The notes beneath the pieces are model-generated. The model had not been told where the DNA came from. It did not search any database and was given only the letters and a program-made list of their open reading frames with translations. This document shows, piece by piece, positions 50,011-58,499 of a stretch of 64,000 nucleotides of DNA; within the stretch, counting starts at the first letter, position 1, and every line of letters begins with the position of its first letter. The DNA is from Tateyamaria sp947503385 (GTDB lineage Bacteria; Pseudomonadota; Alphaproteobacteria; Rhodobacterales; Rhodobacteraceae), in contig NZ_JBNFZM010000003.1 in assembly GCF_051195235.1 (NCBI RefSeq), forward strand, positions 1 to 64,000, given 5' to 3'. The position numbers and the translations under genes are program-made.

Positions 50011-50307
50011 ATGACACCGAAATTTTCCAAATCCGCCCTGCTGATTGCTGCCATGGCCACGGCTGCGAGCCTGAGCGCGTTAGGTCCCGCCAGCGCCAAA
50101 ACCTACTGGATCAGCGCCGACGTCGAGACGGTCGAAGTGATCCCCGCAAACTTCAAGATCAAGAAGCACCATGGCGTGAAACACCGTCACGGCTTCAAAC
50201 ATCACGGCCATGCCTACCACGCGCACAAACATCACGGTTTCAAGAAAAAGAAACATGTCTCCAGCCGCGACAAGGCCAAGGCGCTGATCCTGAAAAAACT
50301 GTTCTGA
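50011..50307 (+). CDS. Small exported His/Lys-rich protein
   Basis: 98 residues. A clear signal peptide (SALLIAAMATAASLSALGPASA, cleavage likely near 29) precedes a mature protein of about 70 residues. Its middle is dense in His and Lys (residues 52-82: 14 His and 10 Lys, e.g. KKHHGVKHRHGFKHHGHAYH), then KKKKHVSS and a helical end. It looks like a periplasmic metal-binding or nucleic-acid/polyanion-binding protein. It has no recognised family. Expression from its own promoter is likely. Confidence 0.75.
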   Translation: MTPKFSKSALLIAAMATAASLSALGPASAKTYWISADVETVEVIPANFKIKKHHGVKHRHGFKHHGHAYHAHKHHGFKKKKHVSSRDKAKALILKKLF

Positions 50308-50372
50308 CCCGGGCCTTGAACCCTGCGCAACAGCGTCCGCGGCCCAGATTGCAACGCTGCTTTGGGTCGCGG

Positions 50373-50609
50373 CTATTTACGCCAGTGCGTCGGGATAATG
50401 ATCAGCGCCCCGATAGAGGCGAGGATGGCGTTCAGCCCGGCGCTGCCAAAACCGACGCGGAACATGATCGTGACAAAGTAGAACAGGAATGCTCCGCCCA
50501 CGCAGATCACGATCGACGGGATGATACCGTTATGCGTAAACCCCGATCTTTCAGAGGCATAGCCGATGATACCGGCAATCACGACAGTGCCGAACAGCGT
50601 AAGAAACAT
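50373..50609 (-). CDS. GlsB/YeaQ/YmgE-family small membrane protein
   Basis: 78 residues with three hydrophobic helices and the glycine pattern of the GlsB/YeaQ family (GTVVIAGIIGYASERSGFTHNGIIPSIVICVGGAFL, residues 7-42; LNAILASIGALIII). Members are stress-linked inner-membrane proteins of unclear function. It lies three bases after fmt and may be part of its operon. Confidence 0.8.
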   Translation of the reverse strand: MFLTLFGTVVIAGIIGYASERSGFTHNGIIPSIVICVGGAFLFYFVTIMFRVGFGSAGLNAILASIGALIIIPTHWRK

Positions 50610-50612
50610 GGG

Positions 50613-51524
50613 CTACTCTCCTAACCGGGTGCCGGGTGGCAGCGGATTGCCACGCAGGAACTCTGCCGCGTCCTGCGCTCCTTTGCCAGCTCTTTGCAAG
50701 CGGGTGAGGCGCACTGCGCCAGTGCCACAGGCGACAGTCAGGTGGTCATCGAGGATCACGCCGGGCGTGCCTGCGCCTTTGCCCAGGGTCGCGCCCAGCA
50801 CCTTGATGCGCACGCCGTCCCGTTCAAACCACGCGCCCGGAAATGGTGACAGGCCACGGATTTGCCGGTCAACGTGTGCTGCGGGCTGCGTCCAGTCGAT
50901 GGCGGCCTCGGCCTTGTCGATCTTGTGGGCGTAGGTCACGCCCGTCTCGGGTTGCGGCGCGGGTGTCAGTGACGGCAGTTCGGCCAGCGCAGCAACGATC
51001 AGCCGCCCGCCCATCTCGGCCAGCCGGTCGTGCAGGTCCGCTGTGGTGTCCGTGGCTCCGATAGGCACCCTGTCGCGCAGCAGCACCGGCCCTGTGTCCA
51101 GCCCCGCCTCCATCTGCATGATGCACACGCCCGTCTCATCATCGCCTGCCATGATCGCCCTATGGATTGGGGCCGCACCGCGCCAGCGCGGCAAGAGGCT
51201 CGCGTGGATGTTCAGGCACCCGTGCGTGGGCGCATCCAGCACCGCTTGCGGCAGGATCAGACCATAGGCCACAACAACAGCGATATCGGCATTCAGGGCA
51301 GCGAACGCATCCTGCGCCTCTGGCGATTTCAGCGACACCGGGTGGCGCACCTCAAGGCCCAGAGCCTCGGCCGCGCTGTGCACCGCCGTCGGGCGATCCT
51401 TCTTGCCCCTCCCCGCTGGGCGCGGCGGCTGAGTGTAGACGCAGGCAATCTCGTGCCCGGCTGCGTGCAGGGCGTGCAATGCGGGCACGGAAAAATCCGG
51501 CGTGCCCATGAAGACAACGCGCAT
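50613..51524 (-). CDS. fmt: Methionyl-tRNA formyltransferase
   Basis: 303 residues. Formylates initiator Met-tRNA using 10-formyltetrahydrofolate. The catalytic Asn-His pair is in GCLNIHASLLPRWRGAAPI and the Asp in QMEAGLDTGPVLL. The N-terminal formyl-folate site reads MRVVFMGTPDFSVPAL. The C-terminal domain binds tRNA. It is followed by two deformylase homologues upstream (51.5-52.6 kb), the gene order that allows formylation and deformylation to be co-expressed. Confidence 0.96.
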   Translation of the reverse strand: MRVVFMGTPDFSVPALHALHAAGHEIACVYTQPPRPAGRGKKDRPTAVHSAAEALGLEVRHPVSLKSPEAQDAFAALNADIAVVVAYGLILPQAVLDAPTHGCLNIHASLLPRWRGAAPIHRAIMAGDDETGVCIMQMEAGLDTGPVLLRDRVPIGATDTTADLHDRLAEMGGRLIVAALAELPSLTPAPQPETGVTYAHKIDKAEAAIDWTQPAAHVDRQIRGLSPFPGAWFERDGVRIKVLGATLGKGAGTPGVILDDHLTVACGTGAVRLTRLQRAGKGAQDAAEFLRGNPLPPGTRLGE

Positions 51525-51527
51525 CGC

Positions 51528-52031
51528 TCAGCCCCGCTGCTTGGCTGCTTTGCGCAGCAGCATGTCGCGTTTCACCGGGCGCAGATTGTCGAAATACATA
51601 CGGCCCGCAAGGTGGTCGATCTGGTGCAGGAGCGACCGCGCCTCAAGCCCTTCAAAGTCGCGCCGGTCCACCATGCCATCGGCATTCGTAAACCGGACTG
51701 TCACCGATTTGGGCCGCAGGATGTCGGCGGCCACACCGGGCAGGCATGGGCTGGCTTCGGTGCCGCGCTCCATCTCGTCGCTGGCGTGCAGAACCGACGG
51801 ATTGGCCAACAGGATGCGGCGCGAGCGATCTGGGGTTACATCGACCACGGCCAGCTCCAGCATCACACCAATCTGCGGTGCGGCAAGGCCCACGCCCTGT
51901 CCGGGCATGGCGTCCATCGTGTCGACCATATCGTCCCAGGTGCTGCGGATATCGTCCGTAATCGACGCGACCGGGGCTGCGGCTGCGCGCAGACGCTTGT
52001 CCGGCCATTGCAGGATGGGGCGAACGCTCAC
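51528..52031 (-). CDS. Peptide deformylase-like protein, motif 3 altered (HQIDH)
   Basis: 167 residues with the deformylase fold. Motif 1 is intact (GVGLAAPQ). Motif 2 is unusual: EASPCLPGV in the place of EGCLS, still with the metal-binding Cys. Motif 3 reads HQIDH in the place of HEXDH, so the catalytic Glu is Gln, and a substitution of that Glu destroys activity in E. coli deformylase. The protein probably does not deformylate peptides. It may bind ligand or act in another step. It lies between fmt and the normal def. Confidence 0.87.
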   Translation of the reverse strand: MSVRPILQWPDKRLRAAAAPVASITDDIRSTWDDMVDTMDAMPGQGVGLAAPQIGVMLELAVVDVTPDRSRRILLANPSVLHASDEMERGTEASPCLPGVAADILRPKSVTVRFTNADGMVDRRDFEGLEARSLLHQIDHLAGRMYFDNLRPVKRDMLLRKAAKQRG

Positions 52032-52556
52032 CTAGGCCTTCTCTCGCGCGCGTTCTTTTTTCAGCTTCACGGCCTTGCGGGTGATCAATTGCCGCTTCAT
52101 CGGGCCGAGATAGTCGATAAACAGCTTGCCATCGAGGTGGTCGATCTCGTGCTGGACACATGTGGCCCAAAGCCCGTCCATCTCTTGTTCCTGCGCGTTG
52201 CCGTCCCGGTCGATCCAGCGGACCTGCACCAGTTTGGGCCGGGTCACATCGGCGAACTGCTCGGGGATCGACAGGCAGCCTTCCTCATAAACGTTTGTCT
52301 CGTCCGATGATGCCACGATCTCGGGATTGAACATGGCCATGGGCTGCGGCAGTTCACCTTCCTCCTTGACGCAATCCAGCACGATCAGGCGGCTCAGCAC
52401 ACCGACTTGCGGTGCTGCGAGCCCGATGCCCGGCGCGTCATACATCGTCTCAAGCATGTCGTCCGCAAGCGTGCGCAATTCGTCCGTAAGGTCGGCAACG
52501 GGGGCGGACGCCTTTTTCAGGCGCGGATCGGGGTGCAGGAGAATAGGCCGTTTCAT
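52032..52556 (-). CDS. def: Peptide deformylase
   Basis: 174 residues. Removes the formyl group from nascent proteins as a metal hydrolase. The motifs GIGLAAPQ, EEGCLS and HEIDH are complete. The start MKRPILLHPDPRL at 52556 is chosen because family similarity begins there. The Lys/Arg-rich C-terminus (KAVKLKKERAREKA) is typical. It is the active member of the def / def-like / fmt set. Confidence 0.96.
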   Translation of the reverse strand: MKRPILLHPDPRLKKASAPVADLTDELRTLADDMLETMYDAPGIGLAAPQVGVLSRLIVLDCVKEEGELPQPMAMFNPEIVASSDETNVYEEGCLSIPEQFADVTRPKLVQVRWIDRDGNAQEQEMDGLWATCVQHEIDHLDGKLFIDYLGPMKRQLITRKAVKLKKERAREKA

Positions 52557-52598
52557 GGCACCCGATTTAGGACAAGAGCGTGCGGGCCGCAATGCGCA

Positions 52599-52626
52599 CT
52601 TGCGCTCAGAAACGCCCGCGCTAGCC
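52599..52626 (+). promoter_or_regulatory. Candidate promoter of the MalY/PatB-type aminotransferase gene
   Basis: CTTGCG (52599), 16-base spacer, CTAGCC (52621), 30 bases before the ATG at 52656. The style matches the other candidate promoters. Confidence 0.5.
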
Positions 52627-52655
52627 TGCGGCGCAACCGAAATCGGAGTGACCCC

Positions 52656-53825
52656 ATGAGCTTTGACGATATCATCGACCGCCGCGGCAGCCATTGTGTG
52701 AAATGGGACATGATGGAAGCGCTCTATGGCGTGCCGCAGGACCGCGGGCTGGCGATGTGGGTGGCAGACATGGATTTTCGCCCGCCGCAATGCGTGCTGG
52801 ACGCGATCACGGCACAGGTCGACCACGGGATCATTGGCTATTTCGGGGATGACAGCAAATACAAGGCCGCGATCCAGTGGTGGATGGACACGCGCCACGG
52901 CTGGCAGGTCGATCCAGACCACATTTTTACCACCCACGGCCTCGTCAACGGCACCGCCATGTGTGTGGAGACGTTTACGCAGCCCGGCGACGGCGTGGTG
53001 CTGTTCACGCCCGTTTACCATGCTTTTGCCAAGGTCATCAAAGCCAACAACCGCCGCGTGGTCGAATGCGAGATGACGCAGGTCAATGGCCGGTACGAGA
53101 TGGATTTTGACGCCTATGACGCGCAGATGGACGGGTCCGAGCGGATGGTCATCCTGTGTTCGCCCCACAACCCCGGTGGCTGCGTCTGGTCGCGTGGTGA
53201 ACTGGCGGCCGTTGCGGCCTTTGCCAAGCGGCACAACCTGATCCTTGTGTCGGACGAGATCCACCATGACCTTGTGATGCCCGGCCACTCGCATTTCCCG
53301 ATGGCGCATATCGAAGGCATCGAGGATCGGTTGATCATGATGACCGCTACCACCAAGACCTTCAACATCGCAGGTTCCCACAGCGGCAACGTGATCATCG
53401 CGGACCCGGACCTGCGCGCGCGATTTGCGCAGCGGATGATGGCCCTGGGCTTGTCGCCCAACTCTTTTGGCCTGTTCATGGCCACCGCCGCCTATTCGCC
53501 GGAAGGGGCGGCGTGGGTGGATGAGCTGGTGCAGTATCTCGACGGCAACCGCCGCCTTTTTGATGACGCGGTGAACGCAATCCCGGGGCTCAAGAGCATG
53601 GCGCTGGAGGCCACGTATCTGTCTTGGGTCAACTTCGAGGGCACCGGCATGGCGCGCGCGGACTTCACGCGTCGGGTTGAACAGGACGCCTGTATCGCCG
53701 TGAACCACGGGCCAACCTTCGGCAAGGGGGGCGACAGCTGGCTGCGGTTCAACATCGCCACGCCCCGCGCCCGCGTGCAGGAGGCGGTTGACCGCCTCGC
53801 CCATGCGTTCAGCGATCTGCAATAG
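52656..53825 (+). CDS. MalY/PatB-family PLP C-S lyase / aminotransferase
   Basis: 389 residues, fold-type I PLP enzyme. The Schiff-base lysine is in TATTKTFNIAGSHSGN near 233, the cofactor ring Asp region in ILVSDEIHHDLVMPGH, and the substrate-binding Asn in CSPHNPGGCVWS. MalY/PatB enzymes cleave cystathionine or other C-S bonds. Related C-S lyases feed sulfur into secondary metabolites in roseobacters, but the substrate here is not known. The ATG at 52656 follows GGAGTG. A small gene follows nine bases later. Confidence 0.9.
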   Translation: MSFDDIIDRRGSHCVKWDMMEALYGVPQDRGLAMWVADMDFRPPQCVLDAITAQVDHGIIGYFGDDSKYKAAIQWWMDTRHGWQVDPDHIFTTHGLVNGTAMCVETFTQPGDGVVLFTPVYHAFAKVIKANNRRVVECEMTQVNGRYEMDFDAYDAQMDGSERMVILCSPHNPGGCVWSRGELAAVAAFAKRHNLILVSDEIHHDLVMPGHSHFPMAHIEGIEDRLIMMTATTKTFNIAGSHSGNVIIADPDLRARFAQRMMALGLSPNSFGLFMATAAYSPEGAAWVDELVQYLDGNRRLFDDAVNAIPGLKSMALEATYLSWVNFEGTGMARADFTRRVEQDACIAVNHGPTFGKGGDSWLRFNIATPRARVQEAVDRLAHAFSDLQ

Positions 53826-53834
53826 GGGGTGGTG

Positions 53835-54071
53835 ATGTTTACCATCGAGCATGAATTCGACAGCACGGTCATCACGCTGGTCGATGATGGTGCGGCCCCC
53901 CTGCAAGAGGACGTGATCGTCAACAGCTTTGCCGAGTGCATCACCGTCGAACAGTTTGACCCCCGCACCGACAGCACGATGCGGGTGACGCTGTCGCCCG
54001 AACAGGTGCGCGATCTGGCCGCCGCTCTGGACCTGCCCGAAGGGGTCTACCAGCTCCGCAAGGACGGCTGA
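53835..54071 (+). CDS. Small hypothetical protein after the PatB-like gene
   Basis: 78 residues. The ATG at 53835 is preceded by GGGGGTGG, while in-frame GTG codons at 53829 and 53832 are possible starts. It is acidic: MFTIEHEFDSTVITLVDDGAAPLQEDVIVNSF and the late LTLSPEQVRDLAAALDLPEGVYQLRKDG-like helix-strand end. No signal peptide. It ends just before a candidate SDR promoter, so it is co-transcribed with the PLP enzyme. Family not recognised. Confidence 0.7.
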   Translation: MFTIEHEFDSTVITLVDDGAAPLQEDVIVNSFAECITVEQFDPRTDSTMRVTLSPEQVRDLAAALDLPEGVYQLRKDG

Positions 54072-54077
54072 CACTGT

Positions 54078-54106
54078 TGCACCCGCCTACCCCCGCAGCC
54101 TAGGCT
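54078..54106 (+). promoter_or_regulatory. Candidate sigma-70 promoter of SDR gene
   Basis: TTGCAC (54078), exactly 17 bases, CTAGGC (54101), 21 bases before the SDR ATG at 54127. It is the clearest of the TTGC ... CTAG promoters in this window. Confidence 0.6.
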
Positions 54107-54126
54107 GACCCAAACGGGGGAATGAC

Positions 54127-54978
54127 ATGTATCGCAAAGCACTCGAATCCGGCGGCAATGCCGTCGTCACAGGCGCGGCAAGCGGCGTGGGTCGCGTGGC
54201 GGCCATGCGCTTTGCCCAAGCGGGGCTGGGCGTCATCCTCGCCGATCTGGCGGGGCCGCAACTGGACAGTGCCGTGGCCGACGTTCAAGCCATCGCCCGC
54301 GACGGCGCCACTGTCCTTGGCCTGCCGACGGATGTGACCCACGATGCCGATATGCAAACGCTCGCAGACACTGCGTTCGGCGCGGGGCCTGTGGCGGTGT
54401 TGATGAACAATGCGGGGATCGGCGGCCTTGCCAACAGCACATGGTCCGAGATGGACAATTGGGACCGCCTGCTTGATGTGAATTTTCGCGGTGTCCTGCG
54501 CGGGCTGCACGCCTTTGTCCCCCGCATGATCGACGCAGCCCGCCCCGCGGTGATCGTAAATACCGGCTCCAAACAGGGGATCACGACGCCACCGGGCAAT
54601 CCCGCCTACAATGTGTCCAAGGCCGCAGTCCGCGTGGTGACCGAGCAATTGTCCCACGAACTGCGCGCGACAGGCGCGCCGATCTCGGCCCATCTTTTTG
54701 TGCCCGGCTTTACCTATACCGGTATGATCGCCAGCGTTATGCCGGAAAAACCCGCCGCCGCTTGGACCAGCGAACAGACGGTGGACCACTTTCTTGAACG
54801 GATGACAGCCGGAGATTTCTACGTGCTGTGCCCCGACAATGACGTTGATGCGACGCGCGACCAGCGTCGCATTGCGTGGGCGGCGGCGGACATCGCCGAA
54901 AACCGCCCCGCGTTGTCCCGCTGGCACCCGGACTATGCCGACGCCTTCGCCCGGTTCGAAGCGACAGGCGCGCGCTAA
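54127..54978 (+). CDS. SDR-family oxidoreductase
   Basis: 283 residues. Cofactor loop TGAASGVG at 15-22, NNAGIGGL near 96, and the catalytic triad with YNVSK near 162-166. The region VPGFTYTGMIASV is a typical substrate-loop start. The preference for NAD or NADP is not settled. It is followed after 57 bases by the branched-chain-aminotransferase-like gene. Physiological substrate unknown. Confidence 0.88.
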   Translation: MYRKALESGGNAVVTGAASGVGRVAAMRFAQAGLGVILADLAGPQLDSAVADVQAIARDGATVLGLPTDVTHDADMQTLADTAFGAGPVAVLMNNAGIGGLANSTWSEMDNWDRLLDVNFRGVLRGLHAFVPRMIDAARPAVIVNTGSKQGITTPPGNPAYNVSKAAVRVVTEQLSHELRATGAPISAHLFVPGFTYTGMIASVMPEKPAAAWTSEQTVDHFLERMTAGDFYVLCPDNDVDATRDQRRIAWAAADIAENRPALSRWHPDYADAFARFEATGAR

Positions 54979-55035
54979 ACGAGGCTGGCCTTCTGATCGG
55001 TCTCTGATAGCGTTGCGCCAAACGGGAGGGGCACA

Positions 55036-55896
55036 ATGGCCGTCGGCACGAACATTCGGACCTATTTCAATGACACGTGGCACGACAGCGATGTGGCCAT
55101 CATGCAGGCGGCAGATCATGGCAGCTGGCTGGGGACGACAGTTTTCGACGGGGCGCGATATTTTGATGGGCGCGCGCCGGACCTGTGGGCGCATTGCGCC
55201 CGCGTGAACCGGTCGGCTGCCGCACTGATGATCACGCCGACCGTCAGCACCGACGACATGGTGGCACGGGTACACGAGGGGCTCGCCCTGTATCCGGCGG
55301 ACGCCACTGTCTACATCCGGCCCATGTACTGGGCGATCCACGGCGACGCGACAGGCATCGTGCCCCTGCCCGAGCAGACCGGATTTGCCATCTGTCTCGA
55401 AGAAATTCCCATGGCCGCCCCCACCGCCTCGACCAGTTTGGGCCGCACCCGCTTTCGCCGCCCCGTGCTGGAGGACAACGTGGTCAACGCCAAGGCGGGC
55501 TGCCTTTATCCCAACAATGCGCGGATGCTGACAGAGGTGCGCCAACGCGGCTTTGGCAATGCGCTGGCGACGGACGCCATGGGCAATGTCGCCGAAAGCG
55601 CCACCGCCAATGTCTTTATGGTGCGCGACAGCACCGTGTTCACGCCCATCCCCAATGGCACTTTTCTGGCCGGGATCACCCGTGCACGCCACATCACCAA
55701 CATGCGCGCCGATGGGATAGAAGTGGTCGAAACGGTCCTTGGCTTTGAAGATTTCGAAGCCGCGGACGAGGTATTCCTGTCTGGCAATATGATGAAGGTG
55801 ACACCTGTGACCGGGTTCGAGGATACCTCCTACCAGATCGGCCCCATGACCCGGCGCGTGCGCGAGATGTACTGGGACTGGGCCGCCAGCACCTGA
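55036..55896 (+). CDS. Branched-chain aminotransferase-family (IlvE-like) PLP enzyme
   Basis: 286 residues, fold-type IV PLP enzyme. Features: DHGSWLGTTVFDGARYFDG for the N-terminal lid, the Schiff-base lysine in VVNAKAGCLYPNNARML near 155, and the phosphate cradle in NVAESATANVFMV with the late GITRARHI. Substrates could be branched-chain amino acids or D-amino acids. The family also includes aminodeoxychorismate lyase, but that motif is not obvious. A second, longer IlvE may exist elsewhere. Confidence 0.88.
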   Translation: MAVGTNIRTYFNDTWHDSDVAIMQAADHGSWLGTTVFDGARYFDGRAPDLWAHCARVNRSAAALMITPTVSTDDMVARVHEGLALYPADATVYIRPMYWAIHGDATGIVPLPEQTGFAICLEEIPMAAPTASTSLGRTRFRRPVLEDNVVNAKAGCLYPNNARMLTEVRQRGFGNALATDAMGNVAESATANVFMVRDSTVFTPIPNGTFLAGITRARHITNMRADGIEVVETVLGFEDFEAADEVFLSGNMMKVTPVTGFEDTSYQIGPMTRRVREMYWDWAAST

Positions 55897-56039
55897 ACAT
55901 GCGGGCGTCCCCGTCTCTGTCCCCAAAAAAATCCTCCCCGAAGGGTCGGTCTGCCGCCGTTGCGCCGCCTGCTCACTTTCCAATTGCCAGCACCGCGCCA
56001 CCCCGGCATGATCAGGCGAACGACCAAAAGGACCGACAC

Positions 56040-56495
56040 ATGCGCAAGTTTCTTGTTGTGCTGGACGACAGCCGCGAGTGTCTGAACGCGATGCGCTTTG
56101 CCGCGATGCGGGCGGCGCATACGGGTGGTGGCGTGGCCATCCTGTCGATCATTCCTCCGGATGAATTCAACCACTGGATTGGTGTGGGCAATGTGATGCG
56201 CGAAGAGGCGCGGGAACGGATCCATGCCCATTTCGAAGTCTTCGCCAAGTGGATGCGGGACAAACAGGGGATCGACCCCGAACTGGTCATCCGCGAAGGC
56301 CAGCCCATGGACGAAATCATGGCGCATGTGCTTGCTGATTCCGAAATCGGGGTGCTCGTTCTGGGCGCTGGCACCGACAAAAAGGGGCCCGGACCGCTTG
56401 TCACACAGCTCAGCCGCTCCGCAGGCAATCTGCCCATTCCCGTCACCATCGTGCCGGGCGACCTGAGCAAGGAAAAGCTCGAAGCCATCACCTGA
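56040..56495 (+). CDS. Universal stress protein (UspA family)
   Basis: 151 residues. The fold starts KFLVVLDDSRECLNAMRFAAMRAAHTG and ends with ISVLVLGAGTDKKGPGPLVTQLSRSAGNLPIPVTIVPG-like strands. The ATP-binding GX2GX9G(S/T) pattern reads GAGTDKKGPGPLVTQLSRS, so nucleotide binding is possible. Start at 56040 is set by the family N-terminus. It precedes the coiled-coil gene by nine bases. Confidence 0.87.
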   Translation: MRKFLVVLDDSRECLNAMRFAAMRAAHTGGGVAILSIIPPDEFNHWIGVGNVMREEARERIHAHFEVFAKWMRDKQGIDPELVIREGQPMDEIMAHVLADSEIGVLVLGAGTDKKGPGPLVTQLSRSAGNLPIPVTIVPGDLSKEKLEAIT

Positions 56496-56504
56496 GGCCA
56501 CTCC

Positions 56505-57860
56505 GTGCGCGATATCAGCCCGAAATCTTCGCTGACCAAGGACGACCTAGAGCGCACCAAGCTGGAACGCGAAATTGCCGATCTGAACAGGCCTGCATGG
56601 CGCAAACCGGGCATCTACGCGGTGATCGGGCCGATGATACTTGCAACCGCGTCGCTTGGGCTTGGGTTCTGGACGGGGCTGTTCGATCTGGAACGCACCC
56701 GGCTCGACAATGAAAAAACCTTGCTCGAATTGCAGAAGATCGAGGTACAGAACGACCTCGAACAGGGTCGCGTCGACCTGGCCATCGCCACAGAGGCCCT
56801 GCGCGCCGCAGAAGAGGAACTGGCCGCCAAGGAGGCGAACCTGTCGGCCCGCGCTGCCGAAATTGACGTACAACTCGCCCAGCTTGAAGCCCGCTACAGC
56901 GCGCAACTGGCCGAGGCGCAGGCCGACCGCGAGCGGCAACTGGCACAGATCGAAAGCGCCTTCCAACAAGAACTCGAAGACCAAAAAGCAGCGCTGGCCG
57001 CCGGTGAGGCGCGACTTGCCACGTTGCAGGAACAGCTTGCCTCAGCCGAGACGAATACTCTGATCAATGCCGTCAAGGAGAACCGCACAGATATCCTTTG
57101 GGGCACACCAACCGACAGGTTGATCCGGCGTGCCGCCGAGGATGCTGATGTAGCCCGGCTGGTGCAACGCGCCGCCGAGGCCGAAGATGACCCGCTTTTT
57201 GCACTGGCCTACATGTTCATTCTGCAAAAGGCCGCGCCCACCGATGCTTTGATGGATCGGATCCATGCCCATTTTCGCGCGCATTCGGATGATCGGGAGG
57301 TCTGGTACTTTGCCTCCGGTGCGTATTGGAGCGCGGAGGACGAAATTGCGATCCTCCAGACCATGGGCGATATCGCAGCAACAACCCCGATGACACGCGG
57401 CATCGCCCAAGACGCGGTAGACCTGTTCCATTTGCCAGAAGCGTCAGAGAGCGCGCTGACTGCCGCCCTCGCATCGCCGGACATGTGGCCTTTTGTGTCA
57501 CAAGTCTGGAGGCATTTCCTTGATGATCCCGAATACCGGCTGCCTGCACAATTCGCGAGCAATATGACGTTTTACATTTCGCCCGAAGCGGGCGCGCATT
57601 TTGCCCTTTTGATGCTGACGCACCCGCTGGCCGGTGAGCCGTCGCGACTGTATCTCGACTTGGAAAAGATGGCTGAAGACAGCGCGGAACTAAACGGTCA
57701 GCTGTCTCAAACCGCAGGGCAGGCGTTGACAAAGGCGCTCGCGGTGTCGCTGGACGACCCCGAAGCATATCTGCAAGAGCCGCGCGCCGCAGAGCTCACC
57801 GACGCGCTGTTGGCAGGCGATGTCGCGCGCGTCATTGCCCTGAGCACCGGGCAGCCATAA
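56505..57860 (+). CDS. Hypothetical membrane protein with long coiled coil
   Basis: 451 residues from GTG 56505. Residues about 1-32 are charged, a single membrane helix lies at 37-60, then a ~120-residue coiled coil rich in Glu/Ala/Gln (LELQKIEVQNDLEQGRVDLAI, EEELAAKEANLSARAAEIDVQLAQ). From about 190 an all-helical region resembles HEAT/TPR-type repeats (DRLIRRAAEDADVARLVQRAAEAEDDPLFALAYMFI, AILQTMGDIAATTPMTRGIAQDAV). I do not recognise the protein. It may tether a repeat domain to the membrane. It follows the universal stress gene. Confidence 0.65.
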   Translation: MRDISPKSSLTKDDLERTKLEREIADLNRPAWRKPGIYAVIGPMILATASLGLGFWTGLFDLERTRLDNEKTLLELQKIEVQNDLEQGRVDLAIATEALRAAEEELAAKEANLSARAAEIDVQLAQLEARYSAQLAEAQADRERQLAQIESAFQQELEDQKAALAAGEARLATLQEQLASAETNTLINAVKENRTDILWGTPTDRLIRRAAEDADVARLVQRAAEAEDDPLFALAYMFILQKAAPTDALMDRIHAHFRAHSDDREVWYFASGAYWSAEDEIAILQTMGDIAATTPMTRGIAQDAVDLFHLPEASESALTAALASPDMWPFVSQVWRHFLDDPEYRLPAQFASNMTFYISPEAGAHFALLMLTHPLAGEPSRLYLDLEKMAEDSAELNGQLSQTAGQALTKALAVSLDDPEAYLQEPRAAELTDALLAGDVARVIALSTGQP

Positions 57861-57861
57861 C

Positions 57862-57876
57862 TTAGAACCGTTCCAA
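57862..57876. promoter_or_regulatory. Iron-control-element-like box upstream of nfuA (Irr-type)
   Basis: TTAGAACCGTTCCAA resembles the Irr box described in Alphaproteobacteria (TTAGAA..R TTCTAA) with one mismatch in the right arm. It lies directly upstream of a -35 hexamer TTGACA at 57880. Confidence 0.55.
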
Positions 57877-57879
57877 ACC

Positions 57880-57908
57880 TTGACACCGCGACCTGCGCCC
57901 CGCATATC
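57880..57908 (+). promoter_or_regulatory. Candidate nfuA promoter
   Basis: TTGACA (57880), 17-base spacer, CATATC (57903), 28 bases before the nfuA ATG. The box at 57862-57876 adjoins the -35, fitting regulation by an iron-responsive factor. Confidence 0.6.
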
Positions 57909-57935
57909 CAATATAACCCTGCAGGAGATGCGACG

Positions 57936-58499
57936 ATGTTCATCCAGACGGAATCGACCCCGAACCCCGCCACCCTGAAATTCCTGCCCGGTCAGACCGT
58001 GCTGGAAACCGGCACCGCTGATTTCCCTACATCCGAGACCGCCGGGACATCCCCCCTCGCCCAACGCCTGTTTGCGGTCGAAGGGGTCACCGGCGTCTTT
58101 TTCGGCACCGATTTTGTCACCGTGACCAAGGCCGAAAGTGTCGAATGGGACCACATCAAACCCGGTCTGCTGGGCGCGATCATGGAACATTTCCAATCCG
58201 GCCAGCCTGTGATGGGCGAAGGCCACGCACCCGCGTCCGGTCACGCCGAACATGATGGCGAAGACGGCGTTGTCGTGGGCCAGATCAAGGAATTGCTCGA
58301 CACCCGCGTGCGCCCCGCCGTCGCACAGGACGGTGGCGATATCACGTTCCACGGCTTTGACAGGGGTGTGGTCTATCTGCACATGCAAGGCGCTTGCGCC
58401 GGTTGCCCGTCCTCGACACTGACGCTCAAGATGGGAATCGAAAACCTGCTGCGGCACTACATCCCAGAAGTGACCGAGGTGCGCCCTGTCGCTGTCTGA
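57936..58499 (+). CDS. nfuA: NifU-like iron-sulfur scaffold/carrier (NfuA)
   Basis: 187 residues. The N-terminal domain (IQTESTPNPATLKFLPGQ) is the degenerate HesB-related/Nfu_N part. The C-terminal NifU domain holds the cluster CxxC as CAGCPSS in HMQGACAGCPSSTLTLKMGIE near 150. It carries a [4Fe-4S] cluster to apo-proteins such as IspH. An iron-control-like box and promoter precede it. It overlaps the GFA gene, which starts near its end. Confidence 0.94.
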   Translation: MFIQTESTPNPATLKFLPGQTVLETGTADFPTSETAGTSPLAQRLFAVEGVTGVFFGTDFVTVTKAESVEWDHIKPGLLGAIMEHFQSGQPVMGEGHAPASGHAEHDGEDGVVVGQIKELLDTRVRPAVAQDGGDITFHGFDRGVVYLHMQGACAGCPSSTLTLKMGIENLLRHYIPEVTEVRPVAV

